Below are positions 24,871 through 32,375 of a stretch of 45,538 nucleotides of DNA, piece by piece. The notes below the pieces were generated by a model. That model searched no databases and was not told the origin of the DNA. It saw only the letters and a list, made by a program, of their open reading frames with translations. The stretch's first letter is position 1; the number at the start of each line of letters is the position of its first letter. This DNA comes from Bacteroidales bacterium (GTDB lineage Bacteria; Bacteroidota; Bacteroidia; Bacteroidales; SM23-62): contig JADHVS010000008.1 in assembly GCA_016783865.1 (NCBI GenBank), positions 1-45,538 on the forward strand, in the 5' to 3' direction. The position numbers and the translations under genes are program-made.

Positions 24871-25464
24871 TCATGGAATGATCTCGAGCAATAATTTGCG
24901 TTCGTTTAGCACACTGAAATAACATGCGGGTCCTGTTACTGCCAGGATCGTTGCCTGGCTGGTGGATTGTGGAATTCCTATCAGGTTGGCAATAAACAGG
25001 CTGACAGCAACAGAAAATAAAATAATTGAGACCAGTGAAAAACTCATCATTTCTGCAGGAAGCAATTCTTTTCCTACCGTAGTTGCTGTTGCTTTACCAG
25101 CAATAAGAGCACCGGCAAATACCATGATCCCAAAAAATCCGGGAATTACACTCTTCCTCAAAATATTTGCACCATAAGCAGCCGAAAAAGAAGGAGCAGT
25201 GCCGCTTCCACCCATATTTACAGCTAAAAATATCCCGATCAGGAAGGGGATTAAGAGATGGTTGAATCCTGCGAGCGCATTGGCTTCGCCGAACTCAGAA
25301 ACTCGTTTCCCCGCTGCTTGCGGCGGGGTTAGCGAGCGCAAAAAAAAATAATAATATAGGATCGAAGATTCCTCGCCGCTTGCGGCGAGGAGCTTCAATA
25401 ATGGAGAAATCATTTTGATTAATAATATGCCAATAGAAATTCCTAAGCAGAGCCTTTTGATCAT
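24871..25464 (-). pseudogene. Truncated permease copy with in-frame repeat insertion
   Basis: Near-identical to the first 153 codons of the full-length PiT permease (15787-16887), but it lacks the remaining 213 residues: homology ends at LLLEIIP and a TGA follows at once at the duplication edge. Between SPL and FNHLL it has 44 extra codons derived wholly from a 132-bp hairpin repeat (25268-25399), which keeps the frame open. With less than half of the transporter and one of the two signature repeats, it is almost certainly non-functional. Confidence 0.85.
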
Positions 25465-25746
25465 TCAGTGTGCACAATGCTTAGGAATGTAAAGATGGCC
25501 AGTAAGATTTGCATTTCTATCCTCGATGGTTATTTTGAAATCATCTCAGACTTGATTATATCTTTAAGAGCTATGGTCGTTTGATAATCAAATTCAACTT
25601 CCTCCTCATGAGAGGATCCGGGTTGTATCGATATGTTTATTTGTAATTTGCTTTCAGAATCCCTGTCTGTATATTCCTGGACGTCTTTTTCGATACATCC
25701 GGGGATTTTACCCATGTCTTTTGTCTGGAGAATAATGATCCGGTCA
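24874..25746. repeat. Segmental duplication, copy B (741 bp + 132-bp insert)
   Basis: Counterpart of 16429-17170. The 132-bp insert is absent from copy A, where the empty target is seen, so the insertion came after the copying or conversion event. Because copy B lacks the rest of the permease, copy A is the more likely donor. Confidence 0.85.
25268..25399. repeat. Twin-hairpin REP-like element, copy 2
   Basis: A 132-bp insert bounded by AAT (25265-25267 and 25397-25399). It has the same plan as copy 1: CCTGCGAGCG start, hairpin CCCCGCTGC/GCGGCGGGG (one mismatch), direct repeat GCGAGCGC, A-rich spacer, then perfect hairpin CCTCGCCGC/GCGGCGAGG. It carries 27 extra bases before the first hairpin. 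The empty site GGTTGAATAATGG is present in the other duplication copy near 16815, which fixes the insert's limits. Confidence 0.88.
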
Positions 25747-27122
25747 TTTCTCTCTTTTTCACTGGCCATATCCTGGATTTCAGTGGGATCATCAACGGAT
25801 TTGTGAAATCTAAAGTAGTTTATATCCAACGGGAAAGCCATACCGAGCAATTCTTTGGTAAGCAAGTATCCCACTCCATGAATTTTTTGTAGAATATTGT
25901 TGTAAGCATAAAGGGTTACTCTCTGGCTGTAACGGTTAACAATGGATATTTTATGGATGGTATTGGGCAGGAACCTGGATAATTGGGGATTTTTAAGCAT
26001 TATTCTGGTATCGTCAATGAATGCACAATGAAGAAGGTCAATGATTTCTTTATTTTTAATGGGATTAACACCATAATAGAATAACTTATTTTTACGGTAA
26101 CGTGTTTCCTCATTTTCATCCGGCTCATTGAAAACGATAATTTTTACATCGGGGAATCTCCTGCTTAGTTTTTTTACAAACCGGGGACCAGCTTCCGGGA
26201 AATCCCTGGCATTCATTGTAATTACTTTGATTAAACCTTCATTCAGTATGTATGATGCCTCTTCGAAATCATTGGTAAAACGTGTTAAATAGCCATTCAA
26301 ATCCAGATAACTGAAGAATTCATTTTCTTCATTCCGGGTATCGGTTAAGACTAAGATTTGTCGTGCTTTACTGCTCAGTAAATCTTCTTCCAGTTGATTT
26401 GGCTTTACAGTGGCTATCCAGCAATTTTTAGTGTTGTTTGTTTCCAGCATTTCCGGATTATAGTTGAGCTGGTCATTTATACCAGTAACCAGTCCGCTGA
26501 CTGAAGAAGGAATAATCTGTTTCAACTTGTTGCCCAGCGTTACCTCCGCCAGAGGTAATCCCCTGTAAATGAAACTACCCACCGTGGGAAGCTTAATCTT
26601 TTTTATAACGTTGTTCGATAAATTGGGCAGGTATCCGCCCATGCGAACTGTGCCATCGGTTTGCTGCTGGAACCAGGATGATTGGAAGTAATGAAATTCG
26701 GAATAAACCGATGCATCGGTCAATACTGTTTTATCTCCGGGTAAGTGAATATTATCTTTCGCTATAGCCTTCTGGACGGGCTCTAATAGTTCGGCAGGTG
26801 TAAACGGCTTGATAATATAATCCGAAACGCCTAAGGTGGTCGACATCCGTTTGCTTGCTTCTGAAGGATATCCTGTGATGATTACAACAGGTACAATGGG
26901 CTTTTGTTTTCTGATCCCATACAATAATTGCATGCCGTCTGATTCAACCAGATTCAGGTCCAGAATGATGGCATCGTAAGGATTCAATAATGCCTGACGA
27001 AAACCATTGGTGGCATTTATGTTGGTATCAACCTTATAGCCAGCCTGCGAAAATATTCTGTCACAGCTTTCGCAAATATGGTTTTCATCGTCAATTACTA
27101 AGATATGAGGGGAGGTATTCAT
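25530..27122 (-). CDS. Receiver + GcvH-like lipoyl-domain protein B
   Basis: A 530-residue paralogue of protein A with the same plan and length. The receiver (5-121) has DDE 11-13, D55, K105 and the C17-E-S-C20-D-R motif. The lipoyl domain (about 143-250) has LPTVGSFIYRGLPLAEV and GNKLKQIIPSSVSG, with K199 at the lipoyl-lysine place. A degenerate receiver (about 253-375) and an unassigned tail follow. Similarity to A is moderate through the middle but close to identity over the last 72 residues, because that part lies in the duplicated block. It is the first gene of its transcript, from the sigma54-like site at 27174-27189, and is divergent from the kinase. Confidence 0.8.
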   Translation of the reverse strand: MNTSPHILVIDDENHICESCDRIFSQAGYKVDTNINATNGFRQALLNPYDAIILDLNLVESDGMQLLYGIRKQKPIVPVVIITGYPSEASKRMSTTLGVSDYIIKPFTPAELLEPVQKAIAKDNIHLPGDKTVLTDASVYSEFHYFQSSWFQQQTDGTVRMGGYLPNLSNNVIKKIKLPTVGSFIYRGLPLAEVTLGNKLKQIIPSSVSGLVTGINDQLNYNPEMLETNNTKNCWIATVKPNQLEEDLLSSKARQILVLTDTRNEENEFFSYLDLNGYLTRFTNDFEEASYILNEGLIKVITMNARDFPEAGPRFVKKLSRRFPDVKIIVFNEPDENEETRYRKNKLFYYGVNPIKNKEIIDLLHCAFIDDTRIMLKNPQLSRFLPNTIHKISIVNRYSQRVTLYAYNNILQKIHGVGYLLTKELLGMAFPLDINYFRFHKSVDDPTEIQDMASEKERNDRIIILQTKDMGKIPGCIEKDVQEYTDRDSESKLQINISIQPGSSHEEEVEFDYQTTIALKDIIKSEMISK

Positions 27123-27173
27123 AGTTTTAAATGTTAAATATTAATGCTATAAGGTATATTTCACATGCTTGAA

Positions 27174-27189
27174 ATCAATTTGTATGCCA
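27174..27189 (-). promoter_or_regulatory. Sigma54-like promoter of receiver-lipoyl gene B
   Basis: On the minus strand TGGCAT-N5-TTGAT, 52 bp before the start codon. It has the same spacing and the same GA variant at -12 as the sites before gene A and the fusion gene. Confidence 0.6.
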
Positions 27190-27298
27190 CGATCCTGTCA
27201 TCTTATTTTAATTTTTGTATCTATCTCTTTGTCAGTTATTTGCAAAAATAATCCAGTCCAGAACAAATGATTTATTTTAAAATTTTGTCATAAGAAAA

Positions 27299-27311
27299 CA
27301 TACAGTGTATG
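27299..27311. promoter_or_regulatory. Palindromic activator site between gene B and the kinase
   Basis: CATACA-G-TGTATG is a perfect inverted repeat 110 bp upstream of the sigma54-like -24 element of gene B and 55 bp before the divergent kinase start. It could serve both directions (enhancer for gene B, autoregulation of the kinase operon). Confidence 0.6.
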
Positions 27312-27365
27312 AAAAAAAAGTACATTTTATTCTGAATTGATATCATTATTTTGTAATTTTAAATC

Positions 27366-29294
27366 ATGTCGCTTCGCAACAAATTAACATTTGGATCGAT
27401 CCTCATCATTCTGCTGTCATACATCATTCTGGCAGTAGTGGTAAGCATTAATGTTAACAAAGATTTTATACGCCAGGTCCAGATACGCATACACCATGAT
27501 CGTTTTTCTGCTCATAATATTTATGAAGATTATGTTGAGAATATTGACCAGATATTGCATGCTATTTCAATTAGAAGGACCATAAACTTACCCCTTGAAG
27601 AAGAAATCGAAGGCGATCTGGGTAAGGTCTTTCAGAACGTTTACAACAATAGCGGAATTGATATGCTCACGCTTGTGGATCCCAATGGTAAGGTATTATA
27701 CAGGGCGCATAATCCTGACAGCAGAGGTGATGATATTTCTTCCTTATCCATTGTGCAAAAGGTATTACAGCAATGGGAATCTGCCAAAGGAACAATTATC
27801 ATGTCCCCTGAAATGATGAAAAGAGAAGGAGATAATTTATGCGAAAGGGCTACTATTCGGATTATATCTACACCAAAGGCTAAACCATCAGCAAAAGAAA
27901 TAGAGGATAGGGGAATGTTTATTGCTGCAGCAGTACCATTCGTTTCCCTTCATAATGATGAAATACTTGGTGTCCTTTTAGGAGGGTATTTGTTGAACAG
28001 AAATGATGAGATCGTTGATAAAATCAAAGAGAAAGTGTTTGAAGATTCTATTTATGGGCATATAGATGTGGGTACTGCGACCATATTTTTTGATGACTTA
28101 CGGATATCTACAAACGTATTATTGAAGAGTAATGAACGTGCCATTGGCAGCCGGCTCAGCGAAGAAGTGTATAAACATGTTATACAAAACGGCAAAGTCT
28201 GGTCAGATCGTGCTTTTGTTGTTAATGACTGGTATATTACTTCCTATGAACCATTGCGCGATATAGATGATCAAATCATTGGATCTCTTTATGTGGGAGT
28301 TATGGAAGCACCCTATAAGCATCCTCAGAAAATCCTGATGCTGTTCATCCTGATTATATTCCTGTTCAGTGCCTTATTGGTATTCCTTCTGACATTTTTC
28401 TATATGAAACGAATGTTGAAGCCTATTGACAATATTGTATTGACGTGTAAGAGATTAATGCAGGGTGAGCTCAGTGCCCGATGCATGATCAGGCCATCAG
28501 GAGAAATCGGCCTATTGTGCAGCACCTTAGACCAGATGGCTGATTCCTTTGAAAAGTATGAAGAGAACAGACAAAAGGAAACACTCTTGCAAATTGGCCA
28601 GAGCGAAAAACTTGCATCGATTGGCAGGCTGGCAGCAGGAATAGCACACGAGATAAACAATCCACTCACTTCTGTACTGAATTTCGCATACCTGGTTAAG
28701 CGAAAAAGGACCGGTGATGAAGAAGACCTGAGAGATTTAGATATCATTATAGAAGAGACCAACAGGGTTCGAAAGATTGTCTGGGAATTGCTTGATTTCG
28801 CCCGGCAATCTCCTGCCAACAAAGAAGACCTGGATATAAACGAGATATTGCAGCAATTGGTTTCCCTGATCGCTAAACAGAAGGAATTTCGCAGTATCCG
28901 TTTCATACAAAATTATGATAATGGATTGCAATCATTCCAGGCCGACAAAAATCATATCCAGCAGGTATTCCTGAATTTTTTACTGAATTCGGCAGAATCC
29001 ATAACAAAGGAAGGTACCATTGATTTAAGCACCCATGGAGCAAATGATCATTTTAGCATAACAATAACAGATACGGGTTGCGGAATCAAATCCGGTGAAC
29101 TGGATAGAATATTTGACCCGTTTTATACAACCAAACCTGTTGGTAAGGGCACTGGACTGGGATTAAGTGTAAGTTATGGCCTTGTCAAGCAATACGGAGG
29201 CGAAATCCAATGTGAGAGCAAAGAGGGTGAAGGCACGACGTTTACGGTGACTTTCCCATATTATTATAGCGGGGATAATAATTCATCTCCATAA
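27366..29294 (+). CDS. Cache/HAMP sensor histidine kinase
   Basis: A 642-residue membrane sensor. TM1 is about 8-30; an extracytoplasmic Cache-type domain spans about 31-320 (GIDMLTLVDPNGKVLYRAHN, then GMFIAAAVPFVS and GVLLGGYLL, PLRDIDDQIIGSLYVGV). TM2 is 322-346, followed by a HAMP segment (to about 400). HisKA has H428 in AAGIAHEINNPLTSVLN, and HATPase has its N box (FLNFLLNSAES), DTGCGI, TTKPVGKGTGLGLS and GEGTTFTVTFP. The family commonly senses small extracellular ligands such as organic acids. It is followed after 38 bp by its partner activator. Confidence 0.93.
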   Translation: MSLRNKLTFGSILIILLSYIILAVVVSINVNKDFIRQVQIRIHHDRFSAHNIYEDYVENIDQILHAISIRRTINLPLEEEIEGDLGKVFQNVYNNSGIDMLTLVDPNGKVLYRAHNPDSRGDDISSLSIVQKVLQQWESAKGTIIMSPEMMKREGDNLCERATIRIISTPKAKPSAKEIEDRGMFIAAAVPFVSLHNDEILGVLLGGYLLNRNDEIVDKIKEKVFEDSIYGHIDVGTATIFFDDLRISTNVLLKSNERAIGSRLSEEVYKHVIQNGKVWSDRAFVVNDWYITSYEPLRDIDDQIIGSLYVGVMEAPYKHPQKILMLFILIIFLFSALLVFLLTFFYMKRMLKPIDNIVLTCKRLMQGELSARCMIRPSGEIGLLCSTLDQMADSFEKYEENRQKETLLQIGQSEKLASIGRLAAGIAHEINNPLTSVLNFAYLVKRKRTGDEEDLRDLDIIIEETNRVRKIVWELLDFARQSPANKEDLDINEILQQLVSLIAKQKEFRSIRFIQNYDNGLQSFQADKNHIQQVFLNFLLNSAESITKEGTIDLSTHGANDHFSITITDTGCGIKSGELDRIFDPFYTTKPVGKGTGLGLSVSYGLVKQYGGEIQCESKEGEGTTFTVTFPYYYSGDNNSSP

Positions 29295-29332
29295 TATAAA
29301 CAGATATCCTCAGACTAAATAAAGATCAATCA

Positions 29333-30733
29333 TTGAAAAGGAAGATATTAATCATTGATGATGAACCGACCCTTGGCGCCGGTTGCAAGAGGGTACTGGA
29401 ACAGGAAAACTTCGAGGTGAGCCTCCGACAGAATGGAAGAGACGGTCTGAAAGATGCATTATCTGATGAATATGATCTGATTTTGCTGGATTTGATTTTA
29501 CCCGAAATTGAAGGGATGGAAATCTTAAAGGCCATTAAATCAAAGGGAATCAGATCTGCAGTAATTATTATAACCGGATATGCCACTATACAAACAGCAG
29601 TGGAAGCCATTCGACTGGGTGCTGCAGATTATATCAGTAAACCATTTTCGCCGGATGAGTTGATAATCAATGTAAAAAGGGTTTTTGAACACCAGGAACT
29701 GAGAGATGAAAATATTGCTCTCAGGAAGGAATTGAGCTTAAAGGAAGTATTTGAAGGGATCATTGGGGATAGTGTAGCGATGACAAAGATTTTTGAGCTG
29801 ATCAATCGGGTTGCTCCAACTGATAGTAATATTCTGATCACAGGTGAAAGTGGTACGGGGAAGGAGGTTATTGCACAGGCAATACACAGAACAAGTTTAC
29901 GAAAGCACCAGCCTTTCATTGCCTGTGATTGTGGTGCACTTACCCCTACTTTATTGGAAAGTGAACTTTTCGGACATGTCAAAGGATCCTATTCAGGAGC
30001 CATATCAACAAAGCAGGGCCTGTTTGAAATTGCCAATAACGGAACATTGTTCCTTGACGAAGTGTCCAATATCAGTATGGAAATTCAAAGCAAATTGTTA
30101 AGGGTGCTTGAAACGAGAATGTTAAGAAGAGTGGGTGATACAGCGGAACGCAATATCAATATAAGATTAGTGGCTGCTTCCAACCAGGATTTGACTAAAT
30201 TGGTTAATGAGGGTAGTTTCCGCAATGATCTCTACTACCGGCTGGAGGTTATCCCCATTCACCTTCCACCGCTGCGCGAAAGAATTGATGACATTGTCAA
30301 ACTGGCCACCACATTTTTGGATGACATTAGAAAAAAAAGTAAAATCAAGGCCAGGTATTTTAATCCTGAAACCATTGAAATACTTGAAAATTATTCATGG
30401 CCCGGAAATATCAGAGAATTGAAAAACCTGGTGGAACGGGTGGCCATACTCTGTGATTCAGAAACAATTGAGGCAAAGCACCTGCCCAAAGAAATTAAAA
30501 ATAAATATTTAAACCCTTCGATTGGAGAGGTCCCTGCAACATGGGAGGAGTTTAAATCCTACAAAAATCAGTTAAAAAATGACATGATCTCACAGATTGA
30601 GATGGAGTTCATCAGAGCTGCATTAAATGATGCCGGGGGAAATGTCAGCAAGGCAGCCAGGAAGATCGGTATGCAACGGACAAATTTTCATTCCCTGCTG
30701 AAAAAGTACAACATCCAATCGGGAAATTATTAA
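29333..30733 (+). CDS. NtrC-type sigma54-dependent response regulator
   Basis: A 466-residue activator starting at a TTG codon (MKRKILIIDDE). Receiver: DDE 9-11, D53, K103. AAA+ domain: Walker A GESGTGKE (171-178), sigma54-contact loop GSYSGA (218-223) in place of the usual GAFTGA, Walker B TLFLDE (238-243), and FRNDLYYRLEV (arginine finger region). A Fis-type HTH closes it (ALNDAGGNVSKAARKIGMQR). It is the presumed partner of the kinase and the candidate activator of the three sigma54-like promoters described here. No rpoN is in the window. Confidence 0.94.
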   Translation: MKRKILIIDDEPTLGAGCKRVLEQENFEVSLRQNGRDGLKDALSDEYDLILLDLILPEIEGMEILKAIKSKGIRSAVIIITGYATIQTAVEAIRLGAADYISKPFSPDELIINVKRVFEHQELRDENIALRKELSLKEVFEGIIGDSVAMTKIFELINRVAPTDSNILITGESGTGKEVIAQAIHRTSLRKHQPFIACDCGALTPTLLESELFGHVKGSYSGAISTKQGLFEIANNGTLFLDEVSNISMEIQSKLLRVLETRMLRRVGDTAERNINIRLVAASNQDLTKLVNEGSFRNDLYYRLEVIPIHLPPLRERIDDIVKLATTFLDDIRKKSKIKARYFNPETIEILENYSWPGNIRELKNLVERVAILCDSETIEAKHLPKEIKNKYLNPSIGEVPATWEEFKSYKNQLKNDMISQIEMEFIRAALNDAGGNVSKAARKIGMQRTNFHSLLKKYNIQSGNY

Positions 30734-30781
30734 ATCAGTTCAGGTTCCCTTTTTAATCAGTTGAGGATTTCATGATCCTGC

Positions 30782-30810
30782 ACCAGTAATTTTATTACCG
30801 GTTCTATTTT
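30782..30810 (+). terminator. Terminator of the kinase-activator operon
   Basis: A 9-base stem ACCAGTAAT/ATTACCGGT (one mismatch) with a TTT loop (30782-30802) is followed by TCTATTTT. It lies 49 bp after the activator stop, in the convergent gap before the RACo-like gene. Confidence 0.5.
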
Positions 30811-32305
30811 AAAAATTCATCTGCATGGCAAATTCAATATTAAAATCATCACGAAAAGAGAGCTCAATATATTCTGCACTTTTAAGAACCTGCTTGATGT
30901 GCTCATCAAAATGAACAGAATTTAACGCAAGTATCGTTCCGGTTCCTGCTGCATTTCCAACGGCTGTAACTTTGCCTTTAAGACCGGCTGGTAAAAGTCC
31001 GATGACAAATGCATGATCCGCATGGATATAGTTGCCAAATCCACCTGCAAGATATAGCCGGTCAATGTCATTAAAACCAAGTTTTGCTTCCTTTATTAAA
31101 ATTTTTATACCAGCAGCAATGGCAGCCTTGGCTAATTGTACCTCCCTTATATCCTTTTGTGTAATGAAAATAGGAGCACCTGTGCCTGAGGCATTAGGTC
31201 CTGCCACCTGGTAATCCTTTTTCATGAACCCGGTGTGGTCCACCTGTTGTGTATCTATCAGGTGAGCAATCAGATCAATCAACCCGGAGCCGCAGATGCC
31301 CATTGGAGGCACCTCCCCAATGGTTCTGAACCGGCCGGATTCAAAGGAAGATATGGCTCCTTCCACGGCTCCCATACCGCAGGAGATATTTGCTCCTTCA
31401 AATGCAGGACCGGCTGCAGTGGCGCAACAAAGTATCCCTTCGGGAGTGACCAGGGCCAGTTCTCCATTGGTCCCGATATCCAAGTAAAGTGCATTCTTTA
31501 CTTCATCAGTTGTCTGAAGTGAGGCTATCCCGGAAACAATGTCAGCTCCCACATAAGAGGCTATGGATGGAAGGATTGTTATCATTGCCCGGGAATGACA
31601 ATGCAATTGAAGTTCTCTCCCGGTCATTTTTTTTTCTTCCGTAAATACAGGAGTGAATGGAGCCATGGCAATGGAAGCAGGATTCACACCCAACAGGAGG
31701 TGCAGCATTGTGGTATTACCTGCTGCTGTTATTTTAACAATATCGTTTTCAGAGATATTTGCCATGGATGCAAAGTGCCCTAATTGGGAATTTATGGCGC
31801 CTAATATTTCTTTTTGCAGGCGATCCAGTCCCTCCGGGTACTGCTGGCAATAATTTATCCTTGAGATCACGTCACCTCCATACTTTGTCTGGGGATTCAT
31901 CATCGAACGGGTTTCAACCAGCTGTCCCGTGCTTAAATTTACCAGGTAGAAAACCAGGCTGGTTGTTCCAATGTCAATGGCTACCCCGTAGGGGGTGTCT
32001 GAAAGATTTACACTTGGGCCCGGATCAAAGATAACTTCCCTGGTATGTTGGCCCTGTGCATCCAGGATACTCAATTCCCTTTCATCCGGCAATACGATCT
32101 CAATGTCATTCCTGAGTCGGTAACTGCAAGCTGTAACGGTTCCTTCGCCCTTGATATCGATCCTGCATTTCCCGCATTTTCCATTCCCTCCACAGGGTGA
32201 ATAAATACTTATCCCGTTGTCCCGGAGTATTTCCAGCAGGTTCCTGCCTGGATCAGATTCAATAATACTTATAAGACCTTTTTCAATCACTGTTATTCTT
32301 GCCAT
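30809..32305 (-). CDS. RACo-like ferredoxin + ASKHA-domain ATPase (COG3894)
   Basis: A 498-residue protein. An N-terminal [2Fe-2S] ferredoxin domain has C38, C44, C47 and C60 (SPCGGNGKCGKC ... TAC). From about residue 105 an ASKHA ATPase fold follows: YGVAIDIGTTSLVFYLV, GGDVISRI, AAGNTTMLHLLLG, LYLDIGTNGELAL, GICGSGLID and LAGGFGNYI. These match reductive activators of corrinoid enzymes (RACo and related). Those proteins use ATP to return Co(II) corrinoids to Co(I). No corrinoid protein or methyltransferase gene is in the window, so its target must be elsewhere or differ. It is convergent with the activator gene. Confidence 0.9.
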   Translation of the reverse strand: MARITVIEKGLISIIESDPGRNLLEILRDNGISIYSPCGGNGKCGKCRIDIKGEGTVTACSYRLRNDIEIVLPDERELSILDAQGQHTREVIFDPGPSVNLSDTPYGVAIDIGTTSLVFYLVNLSTGQLVETRSMMNPQTKYGGDVISRINYCQQYPEGLDRLQKEILGAINSQLGHFASMANISENDIVKITAAGNTTMLHLLLGVNPASIAMAPFTPVFTEEKKMTGRELQLHCHSRAMITILPSIASYVGADIVSGIASLQTTDEVKNALYLDIGTNGELALVTPEGILCCATAAGPAFEGANISCGMGAVEGAISSFESGRFRTIGEVPPMGICGSGLIDLIAHLIDTQQVDHTGFMKKDYQVAGPNASGTGAPIFITQKDIREVQLAKAAIAAGIKILIKEAKLGFNDIDRLYLAGGFGNYIHADHAFVIGLLPAGLKGKVTAVGNAAGTGTILALNSVHFDEHIKQVLKSAEYIELSFRDDFNIEFAMQMNF

Positions 32306-32375
32306 AGAATGCAGGAATTATACGGGTCGAGGAGAGTCAATACTCCATTCTTAATATTTTGAGGCAATCAGTGAA

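Noticed and set aside
24871..25464. Treating the 197-codon permease frame as a real small transporter
   Set aside because: It ends exactly at the duplication edge, lacks the second signature repeat, and contains 44 codons made of a hairpin repeat.
16954..27122. GcvH-like domains as part of a glycine cleavage system
   Set aside because: No gcvP, gcvT or lipoamide dehydrogenase is present, and the domain is fused to receivers and HdrA; the context favours a redox carrier role.
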